A DNA stretch of 64,000 nucleotides, taken from NCBI RefSeq assembly GCF_000270245.1, contig NC_015635.1, positions 5,456,001 through 5,520,000 of the forward strand. Direction: 5' to 3'. Below, piece by piece: positions 33,572 through 44,600 of the stretch; positions within the stretch are counted from its first letter, which is position 1; each line of letters begins with the position of its first letter. The notes under the pieces were generated by a model. It did no database searches, had not been told where the DNA came from, and worked only from the letters and a program-made list of their open reading frames with translations. Position numbers and translations under genes: made by a program. This stretch comes from Microlunatus phosphovorus NM-1. Its GTDB lineage: Bacteria > Actinomycetota > Actinomycetes > Propionibacteriales > Propionibacteriaceae.

Positions 33572-33739
33572 TCAGGGGTGACGTACCTTGACAGACCGGA
33601 TCGGACGCTGGTCGGTGTTGCGCTGATCGTGGCGATGGCTGGACGGAAGCTCGGACAGCGTCGGGAAGATCGCCAGCAGCGCGACGACCAGCATGCCGAC
33701 GACGGCGATGCCGGTGACGACGAACTGTGTGATGTCCAT
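33572..33739 (-). CDS. Small single-pass membrane protein
   Basis: This short open frame encodes 55 residues, MDITQFVVTGIAVVGMLVVA and onward, with one hydrophobic helix and a His/Arg/Gln-rich tail. It sits 36 bases upstream of the SGNH hydrolase on the same strand and may lead that operon. No Shine-Dalgarno is seen, and the reading could be chance. Confidence 0.4.
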   Translation of the reverse strand: MDITQFVVTGIAVVGMLVVALLAIFPTLSELPSSHRHDQRNTDQRPIRSVKVRHP

Positions 33740-33881
33740 GTGTCAAGAATGCATCGCAAGTCCATGAAATAGATCACACTTTCCTTTGAACTCACTGTGC
33801 GGACGCTCAGCTACCGGTTGGTCGGGTCTACAGGCCGGGCTGGATCGCTCCGTGTGGGCTGACTTTGGTAGACACGGGTTC

Positions 33882-34589
33882 GTGTCCACGAAAGCCGAGA
33901 CCATCGCCAGCCACTCGACCGCAGTCCTCTCGTTCAGCCAGCAGCTATGGGAGTCCGGAGCAGCCACGTACGCCGAGATCCTGCGCCATCCGTTCCTCAC
34001 CGGGCTGACCGACGGGACGCTCAGCAAGGACGCCTTTCGCTATTTCGTGATCCAGGACAGTCACTATCTCCGCGCCTACGCCCGCGCGCTGTCGCTGGTG
34101 TCGGCCCGGGCGACCGACCCGGAGGCCGTGGCGCTGTTCGCGGGCCACGCCTCGGACGCGATCGCGGTGGAGAAGGAACTGCACGTCAGTCTGCTGCACG
34201 GGCTCGGGCTCACCGCGGCGGCCGTCGACGCCGCCGGCTCGGGACCGACGACCACCGCGTACGCCTCATATCTGCTGGGCGTCTGCGCGACCGGTACGTA
34301 TGCGGAGGCTCTCGCCGCGGTCTTGCCCTGCTATTGGGTCTATCGCGATGTCGGCCGGGAGCTGCTGACACGTTCCTCCCCGGACCCGCTGTATGCGCAG
34401 TGGATCGCCAGCTACGGCTCACCCGAGTTCGACGCCGTGGTCGAGTCCGTCCTGGCCGTCACCGACGGACTCGGCAGCGACATCGGCCCCTCGGAGCGGG
34501 TCCGCTGCCACGAGCACTTCGCGGTCACGACCCGCTATGAGTGGATGTTCTGGGACGCTGCCTACCAGCAGTTGAGCTGGCCGATCTGA
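33882..34589 (+). CDS. tenA: TenA-like thiaminase II
   Basis: This is a 235-residue all-helical TenA-family protein: SQQLWESGAATYAEILRHPF, DAFRYFVIQDSHYLRAYARA, AVLPCYWVYRDVGREL with the catalytic Cys, and RVRCHEHFAVTTRYEWMFWD near the end. TenA salvages thiamine breakdown products by making hydroxymethylpyrimidine. It has no riboswitch of its own, unlike the cytX-like gene 22 kb away. GTG 33882 gives the usual N-terminus; the frame is open further upstream. Confidence 0.9.
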   Translation: MSTKAETIASHSTAVLSFSQQLWESGAATYAEILRHPFLTGLTDGTLSKDAFRYFVIQDSHYLRAYARALSLVSARATDPEAVALFAGHASDAIAVEKELHVSLLHGLGLTAAAVDAAGSGPTTTAYASYLLGVCATGTYAEALAAVLPCYWVYRDVGRELLTRSSPDPLYAQWIASYGSPEFDAVVESVLAVTDGLGSDIGPSERVRCHEHFAVTTRYEWMFWDAAYQQLSWPI

Positions 34590-34598
34590 GCTGGCGAG

Positions 34599-35531
34599 CT
34601 AGGCCGCGCCGGACTCCGCGGCGCTGAGCTCGGCTGCCAGCTTCTCGATCTCGGCCGGGCGGACCCGGCAGCAGCCGCCGACCAGCCGGGCACCGTCCGC
34701 GAGCCAGCCGGCGATCTCACCGGCGAGCAGCGACCCGTCGCCGTACCAGGACTTGTGGACGGCGTCCCACTCCTCGCCGCTATTCGGATAGACCACCACC
34801 GGCTTCCCCGAGGACCGGGCGGCGGTCGCCACCAGATCCCGGGCATCCCCGGGCGGCAGGCAGTTGACGCCGACCGCTATGACCTCCGCGACGTCGGCCG
34901 CCATCGCGAACGCTTCCGCAACCGGCTCGCCGGCTCGGGTGGTCGTCGCGGAGGCGCAGGTCAGCGACAGCCAGCTCGGCACCCCACTGCCGTCGATATC
35001 GCGCAGCAGCGCCTCGACCTCCGCCAGGCAGGGGATGGTCTCGATCGCCAAGACGTCGGCCCCGGCCTCCGCCAGCACCGTCAGTCGCGGCCGGTGCCAC
35101 TGCTGAAGCTCGGTGACAGTCTTGCCATACGTACCGCGGAACTCAGAACCGTCGGCGAGCGTCGCCCCGTAGGGGCCGACCGAGGCAGCCACCCAGGTCT
35201 GGTCCGGGTCGACGGCCGCCTCCCGGGCCGCCGACGCCACGGCCACACTCCGCCGAAGCATGGTCTCGGCAGCCGCCCGGTCGACGCCGACGGCGGCCAG
35301 TCCTTCGAAGGAGAGCTGGTAGGAGCCGCTGATCGCCACCTGGGCCCCCGCCGCGAAGAACCGCCGGTGGGCTGCCTCGACGACCTCGGGCGCGTCCAGC
35401 AGCAGCTGACCCGACCACAGAATCCCGGTCACATCGCAGCCGCTCGACTCCAGCTCAGTGCCCAGTCCGCCATCCATCAGCACCGGGCCCGCCGCGATCG
35501 CGGCAGCCAGTGACCTTCTCCGTCCGGTCAC
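34599..35531 (-). CDS. mmuM: Homocysteine S-methyltransferase
   Basis: The 310-residue enzyme moves a methyl group from S-methylmethionine (or AdoMet) to homocysteine. It has PVLMDGGLGTELES at the start, the zinc-ligand Cys in GVNCLPPGD, and the GGCCR pair near the C-terminus (RLVGGCCRVRPAEIEKL). ETIPCLAEVEAL is also conserved. It is cytosolic and without cobalamin domain. It converges with tenA (nine-base gap). Confidence 0.92.
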   Translation of the reverse strand: MTGRRRSLAAAIAAGPVLMDGGLGTELESSGCDVTGILWSGQLLLDAPEVVEAAHRRFFAAGAQVAISGSYQLSFEGLAAVGVDRAAAETMLRRSVAVASAAREAAVDPDQTWVAASVGPYGATLADGSEFRGTYGKTVTELQQWHRPRLTVLAEAGADVLAIETIPCLAEVEALLRDIDGSGVPSWLSLTCASATTTRAGEPVAEAFAMAADVAEVIAVGVNCLPPGDARDLVATAARSSGKPVVVYPNSGEEWDAVHKSWYGDGSLLAGEIAGWLADGARLVGGCCRVRPAEIEKLAAELSAAESGAA

Positions 35532-35543
35532 GAAGTCACCGCC

Positions 35544-36698
35544 TCAGGAGGTCGCTGCCGACGGCTGCTCGTCGGCGGCGGGTGGCTCGGCACGGGTCGC
35601 CGAGGTCGGCTTCTTCTTCTTCAGCGCGGTCCCGGGTGGCGGGCCGGAGGAGAACAGCAGGCGTACCCACCGGTGCTGCGGCTGGGAGTCGACGAACAGC
35701 GCCCGGATCAGCAATGTCATCGGAATCGCCAGGATGGCACCGAGGCCGCCGAGCAGGAAGGTCCACACGATCAGGGCGAGGAAGGTGAGTGTGGTGTTGA
35801 GCTGGACGCGGTCACCGACGACCTTCGGCTGAATCAGGGTCTGCACCACCACGTTCAGCACCGAGTAGCCGATCACGATGATCACCGCCGTCTCCCAGCC
35901 GATGAGCAGCCAGGCGACCAGCGCCGGAGGCACCAGACCCAGCACGAAGCCGATGTTGGGAATGAAGTTGGTCACGAAGGCCAGCAACGCCCACAGCCAG
36001 GCGTACGGGATGTCGAGGGCGAGCAGCAGGATCCAGTCGAGGACGGCCACGATGGCACCGAAGGTCGCTGCGACCGCGAAATAGCTGCGCGTCGAGATGC
36101 CTAGATTCGCCAAGGCCCGACCGGTCGCCGGGCGCATCCGGACGACCAGGCGCAGCCGGGCGGAGAAGTCCGCGGCGTCCAGGGCCATGAAGAACACCAA
36201 GGCCGCCAGGAAGGCCAACATGGTCAGCACCGACGCAGACACCGACAACAGGGTGCTCGCCAGGTTCACCAGCCGGGCCGGCGAGATGATGGTGAAGATC
36301 TGCTGCACGTTGGTCGGATCGACCCCGAACTGAGCGGCGACCTGCGCAGCCAACCGAGCCACTTCGGTGAACTTGTCACCGTTCTCGGCCACGATCATCG
36401 CGAATCGGGCGAGCGCCAGATAAACGCAGACGCCGAGAAAGACGATCACGCCATAGACCAGCAGCATGCTGAGCACGATGGTGACACCCCTGGGGACTCG
36501 CCGCCGCTCCAACTCGGCCATCAGCGGTCGGAAGATCATCATCAGGAAGAAGGCCAGCAACACCGGGGCGATGATGGCGGCGGTCATCTTCATCGCCGCG
36601 CACACGATCACGATGCCGGCCAGCGTCAGCACCACGGTCGGGACCGAGGTCGTGGAACGCTGCTCGGGTTTGTAGCGGGGGTTCGAAGACGTGGCCAT
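35544..36698 (-). CDS. AI-2E family transporter-like membrane protein
   Basis: The 384-residue protein has about eight membrane segments with a cytoplasmic loop between the early and late sets. It shows the family signature (VTNFIPNIGFVLGLVPPALV, LIQPKVVGDRVQLNTTLTFL). Members are annotated as AI-2 exporters or sodium/proton antiporters; the substrate here is unknown. The last 45 residues are Lys/Pro-rich, as in many actinobacterial copies. Confidence 0.88.
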   Translation of the reverse strand: MATSSNPRYKPEQRSTTSVPTVVLTLAGIVIVCAAMKMTAAIIAPVLLAFFLMMIFRPLMAELERRRVPRGVTIVLSMLLVYGVIVFLGVCVYLALARFAMIVAENGDKFTEVARLAAQVAAQFGVDPTNVQQIFTIISPARLVNLASTLLSVSASVLTMLAFLAALVFFMALDAADFSARLRLVVRMRPATGRALANLGISTRSYFAVAATFGAIVAVLDWILLLALDIPYAWLWALLAFVTNFIPNIGFVLGLVPPALVAWLLIGWETAVIIVIGYSVLNVVVQTLIQPKVVGDRVQLNTTLTFLALIVWTFLLGGLGAILAIPMTLLIRALFVDSQPQHRWVRLLFSSGPPPGTALKKKKPTSATRAEPPAADEQPSAATS

Positions 36699-36749
36699 CG
36701 ACCGACCTTTCCAGATGTCCGGGTGGCAGCGCGAATCCAGCCCGCCTGC

Positions 36750-39700
36750 TCAGAGCATCACCGTATCGGCATAGACCAGCCGCGGCACCAGCGACGGCCC
36801 GGCACCAACGGCGACCGGGTCACCGTCCAGCAGTTCATGCTCCTCGACCAGCACCCGCCAGGCCGTCTGTCGCGGATCGTCCTCCTCCTCGGCGATGGCC
36901 GTGCCCGGCCTACGCAGTCCAGGCCCATCGGGCAGTCGTACCGATCCGGTCCAGGTCGCCCGGTAGCCACCCGACTCGTCGACGCTGACCGCGAGCAGCA
37001 GGGCGGTGGTGACGGTCTGCCAGTCCAGATCACCGCAGCCGGCGGGCCGCGTCTGCACACTGGCCCGGACGGTCCGGGTCTGCTGCAGTCGCATCGCCCG
37101 GATGGCAGCGCCGCCGGTCGGACTGTCGGCACCCAGCTGGTCACCCGGCACCTCCGGCGGCACCTCGGGCAAGCGGAGCCAGTTGACCACCCCGGTCAGC
37201 GTCACCTGGATCTGCTCGGTGTCAGGTCGGCCCACCGTCAACGTCCGGGTCGGCAGCGGCTGCACCCAGCTGGTCAGCGCGACCGGCGACAGCGAGCAGC
37301 CGTCGATCGAGTGTGGCTGGTAGCGCGCCACCGCGAGCCGCAGGAACGGCCACAGCGCCGGGGTCTCCTGGACGGCGACGTCGACGAACCAGCGACCGGA
37401 GTCGGTGTCGTACTCCGGCTGATAGCCCAAGACTCGCACCGCCGGCCGACCACGTGCGTCGCGCAGCGGCACCGACTCCGCAACGGTGACCGGGCAGCCG
37501 GGCACTCGGCGCCAGCCGCGGTCCCGGCTGCCGAGCGGCCGGCCCCCCAGCGGCGGGCTGATGCCGAGCAGGCTGTCGGTGCCTCCATCGGCCAGATCCT
37601 GCAGCAGCTGGTCGAGCCCGAGCAGCGGTGGCACGGTGGGATCGTTGGTCGCGGCGCCGCGGCGCACGATCGGATCGGCGGCCCACAGACTGGTCGCCCC
37701 GTCCGGCGCCTGCTGAGCCTTGGGCTTCGATTCCATTCGGCCGGTGGCGGGATTGCGGACCCATTCGTTGGTGTCGAAGACGCAGACGCCGAGCAGCTCG
37801 CCGTCGCCGGAGGAGAACCAGGGCCGAGCCAGCCAGACCCGTACGCCGGAGCGTCGCACTTGCCGCCAGGCGAACGGGTCCCCCGGCTCCGGACCGGATT
37901 CCCACTGCAGCAGCGGCACCGCATCGAGCACCACCGGAGCCGCCGGGCGGGCCGAGGACAAGATGTCGAGCACCACCTGCTCACCGGCCGGCGGGTCGGT
38001 GGGAATCTGCTCGGGAGCGAAGTACTCCGCGTATCGAGTGCTCCCGGCCGGCAGGTAACTGACTCGCCGATAGTGGGTGTCGGCGAAGGTCTGCAGCGCC
38101 CGGTGGAAGCCGAGTCCACCGAGCTCGCCCGCGTACGGGCCGAACGGCTGGGCGTCGTAGAGAAAGAGCACGCCGGTACGCTGCCGCTCCCCGACTGCGG
38201 AGCGCACCACGACATCCGATTTGCTGACCTGCTCCGGACCGGCCGTGGTGGGATCGTCCACCTGTTCGGTCCAGGTCGCGGTGACCGTGAGCAGATCGGT
38301 GCTCGGTCCGTGCACGTCCACCAGTCCGCTGAGCAGCGCCACCCCACGGCCGGGCGGTCGTTGCGCCACGGCGAGCCCACGGAGCTGTGGCGGGATCACC
38401 GGCACTGGTACCGCATGCACCAGCCGCAGGTCGGTGGCCGGCGTCAGCCACCAGCACCAGCCCGAGGACGCGGCGCGGGTCAGCGCGACCATCGCGGACA
38501 GCTCGTCGGGGGTGTAGCCGTCGGCTGGGTCGACGACACTGGCCAGCTGCGAGCGCCACAGACCGAATCGGTCCAACTCTTGGGCGTCGACGCTGCTCGC
38601 CAGCGCCACCCGGACCTGCTCGCCGGGCGGCAGAGTGACGACCACCTCGTGTCCGTTGACCTGCGCGTCGAGCTCGGTTCCCGGCTGGACGACCAGCCGC
38701 AGCGGCTGTCGAGTCGGCCAGTCGCCGGGGTAGGGCACGCTGACCGCCTGCAGCGCACGCGGCTCCGGCAGTTGGTGCGGGTCTCCTGCTTCATAGAAGA
38801 CGAGTGAGACACCTTGGGCGTACGGGTCGGGCAGATAGGGCAACCGGAGGGCATCGGTGTCGTGGATGACGTATTGGCCCTCGCCGATCGGTCTCCCCCG
38901 GTCCTCGGCGATCTGCTCCAGCGTGGCCCGGTGCGGCGAACCGGTGTCCGCGCCCGGGCGGTCGACCAGCGCTATCCCCGGCTGCTCGACGCTCGCGCGG
39001 GCATCGGCCAGGCTGGGCGCCTGTTGATCGAGCAGCGTGCCGCGCTCGGCCAGCGCGACGGCATAGAGACGGCTGATCTCGGCGGCATCGCCGGTGCCGA
39101 TCGCGGTGTCGAACCGGCCGGCCGCCTCGGCCTCCAGCTGGGTCGACTTGGGTGGGGCGAGATGGCGCTCCGATGTCGACCTGGTGTCGGTGTCTGGTCC
39201 CTCGCCGATACCGGTCCGGACCACCAGCACTGCCGGCTGTTCACCAGTACCGAGCTGCTGACGCGGCACCAGGGCGGGCGGCGGCACCGGCTCCCACCGC
39301 AGATAGGGCCGCGGAGTGGTCACGGTCGGCCGGGCCAGAGCCCGGACCTCGTCGGACAGCGCGAGATCGTCCTGACGGGCCAGCTCGGCGAACTGGTCGG
39401 CATCGATCTTCAACTGAGGGCGTACCCGCGGCACGTCCCGCGCCGCGACCAGCACGTCGGTGGCCTCCCGCAGCCGGTCGAGCTGACGTTGCGCGCCGGA
39501 ACGTACCGGGCGGCCGGCAGCGGCCCGGTCCACCAGCGTCCGCAGAGTCTCGTCCAGCTCGGGCGAGCCGGTGAGCAGCTCTGCGGGCAGCCGCTGCCCG
39601 GGTCCCTCGGGCTGCTCGGCCCTCCGTAGCCGCTCGATCGCCAGGTCACGTTGGCGCGCGGCGACGCCCGAGCTGTCCCGTTGGCGGTACTGCTCCCGCA

Positions 39701-41624
39701 GTCGGTCTAGATGCTGCCGGGCGCGGTCGCGGGCCTCAGCGTCCAGCCGTGGATCCACCGGCAGCGGCCTGCGCGGAGCCGGTGGCACCGAGTTGCCGGC
39801 CAGGTCGACCGCCAGCACCCGGAAGCTGTACGAGGTCCCGTACCGCAGCCGCGGCAGTGAGCCCGGCTCCACCCTCGTCTGGGTCTGTGCACCGTCGATG
39901 GGCTGGTCGGGCGGGGTCTGCACCACCTGCTCGGTCTTGCCGTCGGGACCCGGTGGGGAGACGTGCACGATGGTCAGTCCAGGCCGCGGTGCCGAGAGGC
40001 TCCAACCGTCCCAACCGGCCACCACCTCGTGGACGTAGTAGTCCTCGGTCGGTGCATCGGGTACGCGGTTGAGCGCCGAGAGCTGCAGGAATCCGACATC
40101 GGGGTCGTCGTCCAGGATCGGCACGCCAGCCGGCTGACCGGTGACGGTGACCCGCCGCCGGTGCAGGCTGTGCCATTGCCGGGTCTTGTCGTCCCACACC
40201 TCGACCCGGATGCCGCGGACCAGGTCATCGAGCAGCAGTTCGCGGGTGCCATCGTCCGCTGCCAGAGTCTCGGCCTGCTGGACCCGGGCCCGCAGTTCAC
40301 CCGCCCGACCGGCCCGGGCAAGTGCGAAGCCGGTCGAGCGTACGGTGCCCGGCGCGGAGGTCGCGGGATCACCGTTGGCCTCACTGGCGTACTGGCGGAG
40401 CAGGTTGCGATGATACTGATCCAGCTTCAGACCGGAGGCGTCCGGATCCGCGTCCAGCACCACCCACTCCTGGTCGCCGAGCGGCAACGCACCTCCCACC
40501 CAGGCGTCGCTGGAGCGGGCGGCGAACACGGTGTCGCGGACCTCGACGGCGGTGCGGCGCGGCGGCAGCACCTCCAGATCCGGGTGGGTGGAGGTGATGG
40601 TCACGCTCACCCAGGTCGCCCCGGCGAGTGCCGCGCGGGCCTCGGCCGCATCCATCCCGTCGATGACGACATCGAGGGCAAGCCCGAGCCGACGCAACAG
40701 CGCGGGTGTGGCGCCGAAGGAGGCGAGCTTGGCGTGCACGTCGTGCTCGGGTCGGTCCGGCCGCGGTGGCGGGCTCGCATCGGGATCGAAGTCCGGCGGC
40801 GGATCGGGCTGTGGATGCTCGGGCCGTTCGTAGTAGCGGCGCATGGCGTGTGCATCGGCGATCAACTGAAGTGTGGGGTCGCGGAGGGGGCCACCGCCCA
40901 CCAGCCGATCCAGTTGCCGGGTGAGGCGGGCGTCGGCATCGCGATCGTCGAGCAGCTGCTGGATCGGTGACACCACGTCGGAGATCTCGCTGTCGTAGGG
41001 CGTCAGCGGCGGCAGTTCCCGGTCATGGCGCCGGTCGCTCTCCCAGTCGGGCGGCTCGGTGAGCGGACCCAGCGTGGCCAGCCCCTGCCGTACGCGTTGC
41101 GCGACCACCGTCGCAAACCGGCGGGCGCGTTGGTCGGCGCCCGCCAGCAGCACCCGTCCTGGCCCGTTCGGGTCGAGCTCGGCCAACCTGGTAAGCAGAT
41201 CCTCGGCGAGCGGGTTCCCGGCCAGCCGGGGCCGGGCGGCCGGCGCGGCCGTGATCGCGGCCAGCTGCAGATCGACGGCGTGGTCACTCATCCGGCTGGC
41301 CGGGTTGGTCCGCCAGGTCTTCTCTGACAGCTTCGGGCTTGGGAAGGGCGCGACCAGCGTGTGATCGGGCAGCACCGCCGCCCACGCTTCGGGAGTCGCG
41401 AGCGGCGAGACGATCCGCAACGGCAACTCGGCGGCCGGGTTCAGCGAGGTGGTCAGACTCAGCGAGCACCCGGCCAGGGTGGTGAGCCAATCGGCCGCGG
41501 CCGGGTAGTCCGACAGCTGCACACCGTCCCCGGCCAGCTTGTGCGTGAGGAACACCGTCAGCTGGAACGGGGCGTGGTCGGCGAGCGAGTACGGCAGCGC
41601 GGTCGCCAAAATCGTTGTGGTCAC
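36750..41624 (-). CDS. Giant uncharacterised protein (FN3-like segment), pair member 2
   Basis: I do not recognise this 1624-residue protein. It has no signal peptide or membrane helix. The N-terminus (VTTTILATALPYSLADHAPF) is followed by beta-rich sequence. An FN3-like strand pair lies near residues 594-612 (LRYGTSYSFRVLAVDLAGNS), and a charged helical coiled-coil-like region follows at about 628-670 (RQHLDRLREQYRQRD). The second half is beta-rich with a Trp-rich patch (ASSGWCWWLTPATDLRLVHA). Start GTG 41624 overlaps the upstream stop by four bases (GTGA). Codon use is like its neighbours. Structural, adhesin-like or enzyme roles are all possible. Confidence 0.8.
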   Translation of the reverse strand: MTTTILATALPYSLADHAPFQLTVFLTHKLAGDGVQLSDYPAAADWLTTLAGCSLSLTTSLNPAAELPLRIVSPLATPEAWAAVLPDHTLVAPFPSPKLSEKTWRTNPASRMSDHAVDLQLAAITAAPAARPRLAGNPLAEDLLTRLAELDPNGPGRVLLAGADQRARRFATVVAQRVRQGLATLGPLTEPPDWESDRRHDRELPPLTPYDSEISDVVSPIQQLLDDRDADARLTRQLDRLVGGGPLRDPTLQLIADAHAMRRYYERPEHPQPDPPPDFDPDASPPPRPDRPEHDVHAKLASFGATPALLRRLGLALDVVIDGMDAAEARAALAGATWVSVTITSTHPDLEVLPPRRTAVEVRDTVFAARSSDAWVGGALPLGDQEWVVLDADPDASGLKLDQYHRNLLRQYASEANGDPATSAPGTVRSTGFALARAGRAGELRARVQQAETLAADDGTRELLLDDLVRGIRVEVWDDKTRQWHSLHRRRVTVTGQPAGVPILDDDPDVGFLQLSALNRVPDAPTEDYYVHEVVAGWDGWSLSAPRPGLTIVHVSPPGPDGKTEQVVQTPPDQPIDGAQTQTRVEPGSLPRLRYGTSYSFRVLAVDLAGNSVPPAPRRPLPVDPRLDAEARDRARQHLDRLREQYRQRDSSGVAARQRDLAIERLRRAEQPEGPGQRLPAELLTGSPELDETLRTLVDRAAAGRPVRSGAQRQLDRLREATDVLVAARDVPRVRPQLKIDADQFAELARQDDLALSDEVRALARPTVTTPRPYLRWEPVPPPALVPRQQLGTGEQPAVLVVRTGIGEGPDTDTRSTSERHLAPPKSTQLEAEAAGRFDTAIGTGDAAEISRLYAVALAERGTLLDQQAPSLADARASVEQPGIALVDRPGADTGSPHRATLEQIAEDRGRPIGEGQYVIHDTDALRLPYLPDPYAQGVSLVFYEAGDPHQLPEPRALQAVSVPYPGDWPTRQPLRLVVQPGTELDAQVNGHEVVVTLPPGEQVRVALASSVDAQELDRFGLWRSQLASVVDPADGYTPDELSAMVALTRAASSGWCWWLTPATDLRLVHAVPVPVIPPQLRGLAVAQRPPGRGVALLSGLVDVHGPSTDLLTVTATWTEQVDDPTTAGPEQVSKSDVVVRSAVGERQRTGVLFLYDAQPFGPYAGELGGLGFHRALQTFADTHYRRVSYLPAGSTRYAEYFAPEQIPTDPPAGEQVVLDILSSARPAAPVVLDAVPLLQWESGPEPGDPFAWRQVRRSGVRVWLARPWFSSGDGELLGVCVFDTNEWVRNPATGRMESKPKAQQAPDGATSLWAADPIVRRGAATNDPTVPPLLGLDQLLQDLADGGTDSLLGISPPLGGRPLGSRDRGWRRVPGCPVTVAESVPLRDARGRPAVRVLGYQPEYDTDSGRWFVDVAVQETPALWPFLRLAVARYQPHSIDGCSLSPVALTSWVQPLPTRTLTVGRPDTEQIQVTLTGVVNWLRLPEVPPEVPGDQLGADSPTGGAAIRAMRLQQTRTVRASVQTRPAGCGDLDWQTVTTALLLAVSVDESGGYRATWTGSVRLPDGPGLRRPGTAIAEEEDDPRQTAWRVLVEEHELLDGDPVAVGAGPSLVPRLVYADTVML

Positions 41625-44600
41625 GGGGTCACCTCCGCGGGGACGGGAGCGAAGGCGTCGCAATAGAGCGCCCAGTCGGCGTTCAGGCCATCGGTCTCCG
41701 ACGGCGGCATGATCTCCTTCAGGGTCGGGTCACCCTTGGAGCCGGCCAGCTTCCGCTCCACCGAGATCTCCACCGAGGCGGAGAAGAACAGCACCTCGAC
41801 CTCGACCACCAAGGACGCCCGGCCGATCAGCTTGCCGGTCTCGAAGTGGTAGGTGAGCGAGAGCTCCAGCGTGATCGAGGCGCTGATCAACCCGAGCACG
41901 TCGACCTCACCGCGGATCCGGAAGTAGGCGGTCAGCAGCCCCTTGTCCGACTCCAGCCGCAGATAGACCCCGACCGCGATGGACACCGAGCCGGAGGCAA
42001 CGCCCAGGTCCACCGACAGGCACGCACAGGCCTCCAGGCCGAGTTCCAGCAGCACCAGACCCTTGGGTGAGGCCCGCAGCGCCAGCCAACCACCACCGCC
42101 GATGCACATGACGGTGAGCCGGAACGGCGAATCCTTGCTGCAGAAGTGGAATCCGACCGTGAGCGCATCGCCCAGGAACGGCACTCGGGCATCGGCACCG
42201 AGCGAGATGTTCTCCAGGCTGAACACGCCCACCGACACATTCGGTAGGGTCAAGTCGAAGCCCGCGGTCACGCCCCCGGGCGCCACGTCGACGTACGGCG
42301 GGTCGGCGAAGCCGTCGAACGGGATCAGCTCCCGCAGCCGGTCGACGAAGGAGAGCGGACCGAGGAAGCCGATGCCGCCGAAGACGACGTCGACCTCCGC
42401 CTTGCCGGCCGAGCCGGCGCGGAACCCGATCCGGCGGAACATCAGCTTCATCAGCCCGCCGGAACCGGTGCCGATCAGATTGAGGTCGAAGTCGACGATC
42501 TCGGCCAGGATGTCGACGGCCGGCGGCGCGCTCGCCGAGGCCCGGACCTCGACGTCGAGGTGCAGCGGGTGATCGCTGTGCGGGAAGAAGATGTTCGGTA
42601 CGCCGGACAGCCCCCACGGTTTGATCTTGGGTCGCCAGGACAGCTGGGCGGTGACCTGGCCGCCGGCGAGACCCTGCAGCAGCCGCGCCAACCCGGCGGC
42701 ATCCGAGGCGAGTTCGGTCAGCGTCTTGAGCGTTTGGACCGGCTTGCTGAGCGCGGAGCGGACCGCCGCCGGCACCCCGGGAAGTCCGATGGCGGTCAGC
42801 AGTGGGTCCAGATCGCCGGCCAAGGCGACGGCGGCCGCGCTGACGGCCTCGGGCTGGTCGGGCAGGTTGTGAACCGCGGCGATCAGCGCGTCGGCGTGCG
42901 ATGTCAGGGCCGTGGTCTGCGCGTCGAGGGCATCCTTGGCTTGCTGCGCGATGGCCTTCGCTCCGTCGTGGGCTCCGTCGGCGACCTCGGCGGCCAGCCG
43001 TTGCTGCGCCTCCTCGAGCGCCGCCTTCAACCGCTGGGCTTCGGTCAGCAGCTTGGTGACGGCGTCCAGCGCGTCGGAGACGAAGGCCGGTGCCTCGTCG
43101 AGCCCCGCGGCCTCGAGCAGTTCCAGCAGACTGAACAAGCCGAACAGCTTGGGCATCGCGGCGCCGAGGAAGGCGGTCGGATCGAAGGTGCCGGTCTGCA
43201 GCGGTGAGCCTCCGGTGCCCTTGTCCCCCACCGCGCCGAGGCCGCGCGAGACGGCGTTGACCACCAGATTCGGTGCCACGAAGCCGCCCGAGCGGTCGGA
43301 GCCGGAGGTGAAGTCCACGGCCGGCGGAGAACTGGCGAGGGACAAGATCAGCTCGCCGGCGTTCGGATGGCCCGGACCGGGCTTGGTATCGATCGTCCGG
43401 CTCGGCAGCCCGTGGTCGAGATAGGGCTTGGCCAGCACCAGATCGACCGCCGGCGCCTGCGGTGCGAGGTGTCGCATCGAGGGCAGCACCGCGCGCACCT
43501 GCTTCAGACGCGGCCGCGAGGTGATGTTCGCCGCATCCAGGTCGCCGGTGAAGATCAAGTGAGTGGTCTCCACGGCGGTGTCGCCGGCCTCGACCGGCGG
43601 GGCGACCGACAGGGTCTGACCGCGGCCCGGGATCTGCTGCACAGCCTCGTACAGCCCGGGCGCCTGGTCCCCGTTGATCAGCATCGGACGCCGCAGCCGC
43701 AAGCTCATTCCGGCCTGGACGAAGACCAGCGGCGCCGCCCAGGTCCGGACCTCCCCGGCCCGGTCCACCGTCGTCAGGGTGAAGGTGAAGGGCGTGCCGG
43801 CACGACGCGGGATGAAGGGGCTCTGGTCGCCGTCCTCGGCCGGCACGTCGAGGTCGGGGGTGACCAGCGGACTGAGGGTCACCTGGGCGAACGGATTGTC
43901 GCGATCGGCGCCGTACCCGCGGGTCGGTTGCCGCACGATGATGAACCAGCGCTGCCACAGATAGGCGATCGGCCGGTCGCGGTGTTTGATCTCCCGCTCG
44001 CTGATCTTGACCAGGTAGGCGCGGTGCCCGAACGGGAACAGGAAGCCCGGGTAGACGACTCGGACGTAGCCGTCGCGACCCATGAAGGCCTGATGCCGGT
44101 AGTCGACGATGCTGGCCGGCAGCTCCCAGGACTGCTTCCAGTCCAGCCAGGCGCCGAGGCTGGACAGCGCCAGGTTGCTGACCAGCAGCGGCTTGTCGGC
44201 GTTGGCGGCGAGACCGCCGTGGGTCTGCGCCACGATCGCGGTCCGATCGGAGGAGATCAGCGGCTGGGTGAAGCCCGGTGGCGGGCTGTCCTTGTCGGCG
44301 TTCCAGAGGCCACGGACGATGCGCTGCTTCTCGTCGGTGTCGTCCAGGGTGCCGTCGTCCCGGCGTACGGTCAGGTGGCTGCGCCACAACTCGGTCCGGT
44401 CCGGAGCCGGCCCGACCGGTGTCGGGGAGTGGCGGAAGGCGTTCTGGCTGCTGGGCGAGACGATCAGGTGGTACGGCGCCTCGATCGCGGTCTCGTCGGC
44501 GGCCGGTGGACGTGGGCCGCCGCTGCCACTGGATTCACCCGCGGGCGTGGCATTGGCCGCGACCCGGAGCCGGAGGGTGGGCAGCGCGGTCAGGATCGAG

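Noticed and set aside
36723-38807. 694-codon plus frame opposite the giant gene
   Set aside because: Antisense, no recognisable motif, His/Arg/Gly-rich; the minus-strand reading has FN3-like and coiled-coil features.
41907-44387. 826-codon minus frame inside the 1098-residue gene
   Set aside because: Same strand but shifted; Arg-rich and without hydrophobic pattern, typical of a shadow.
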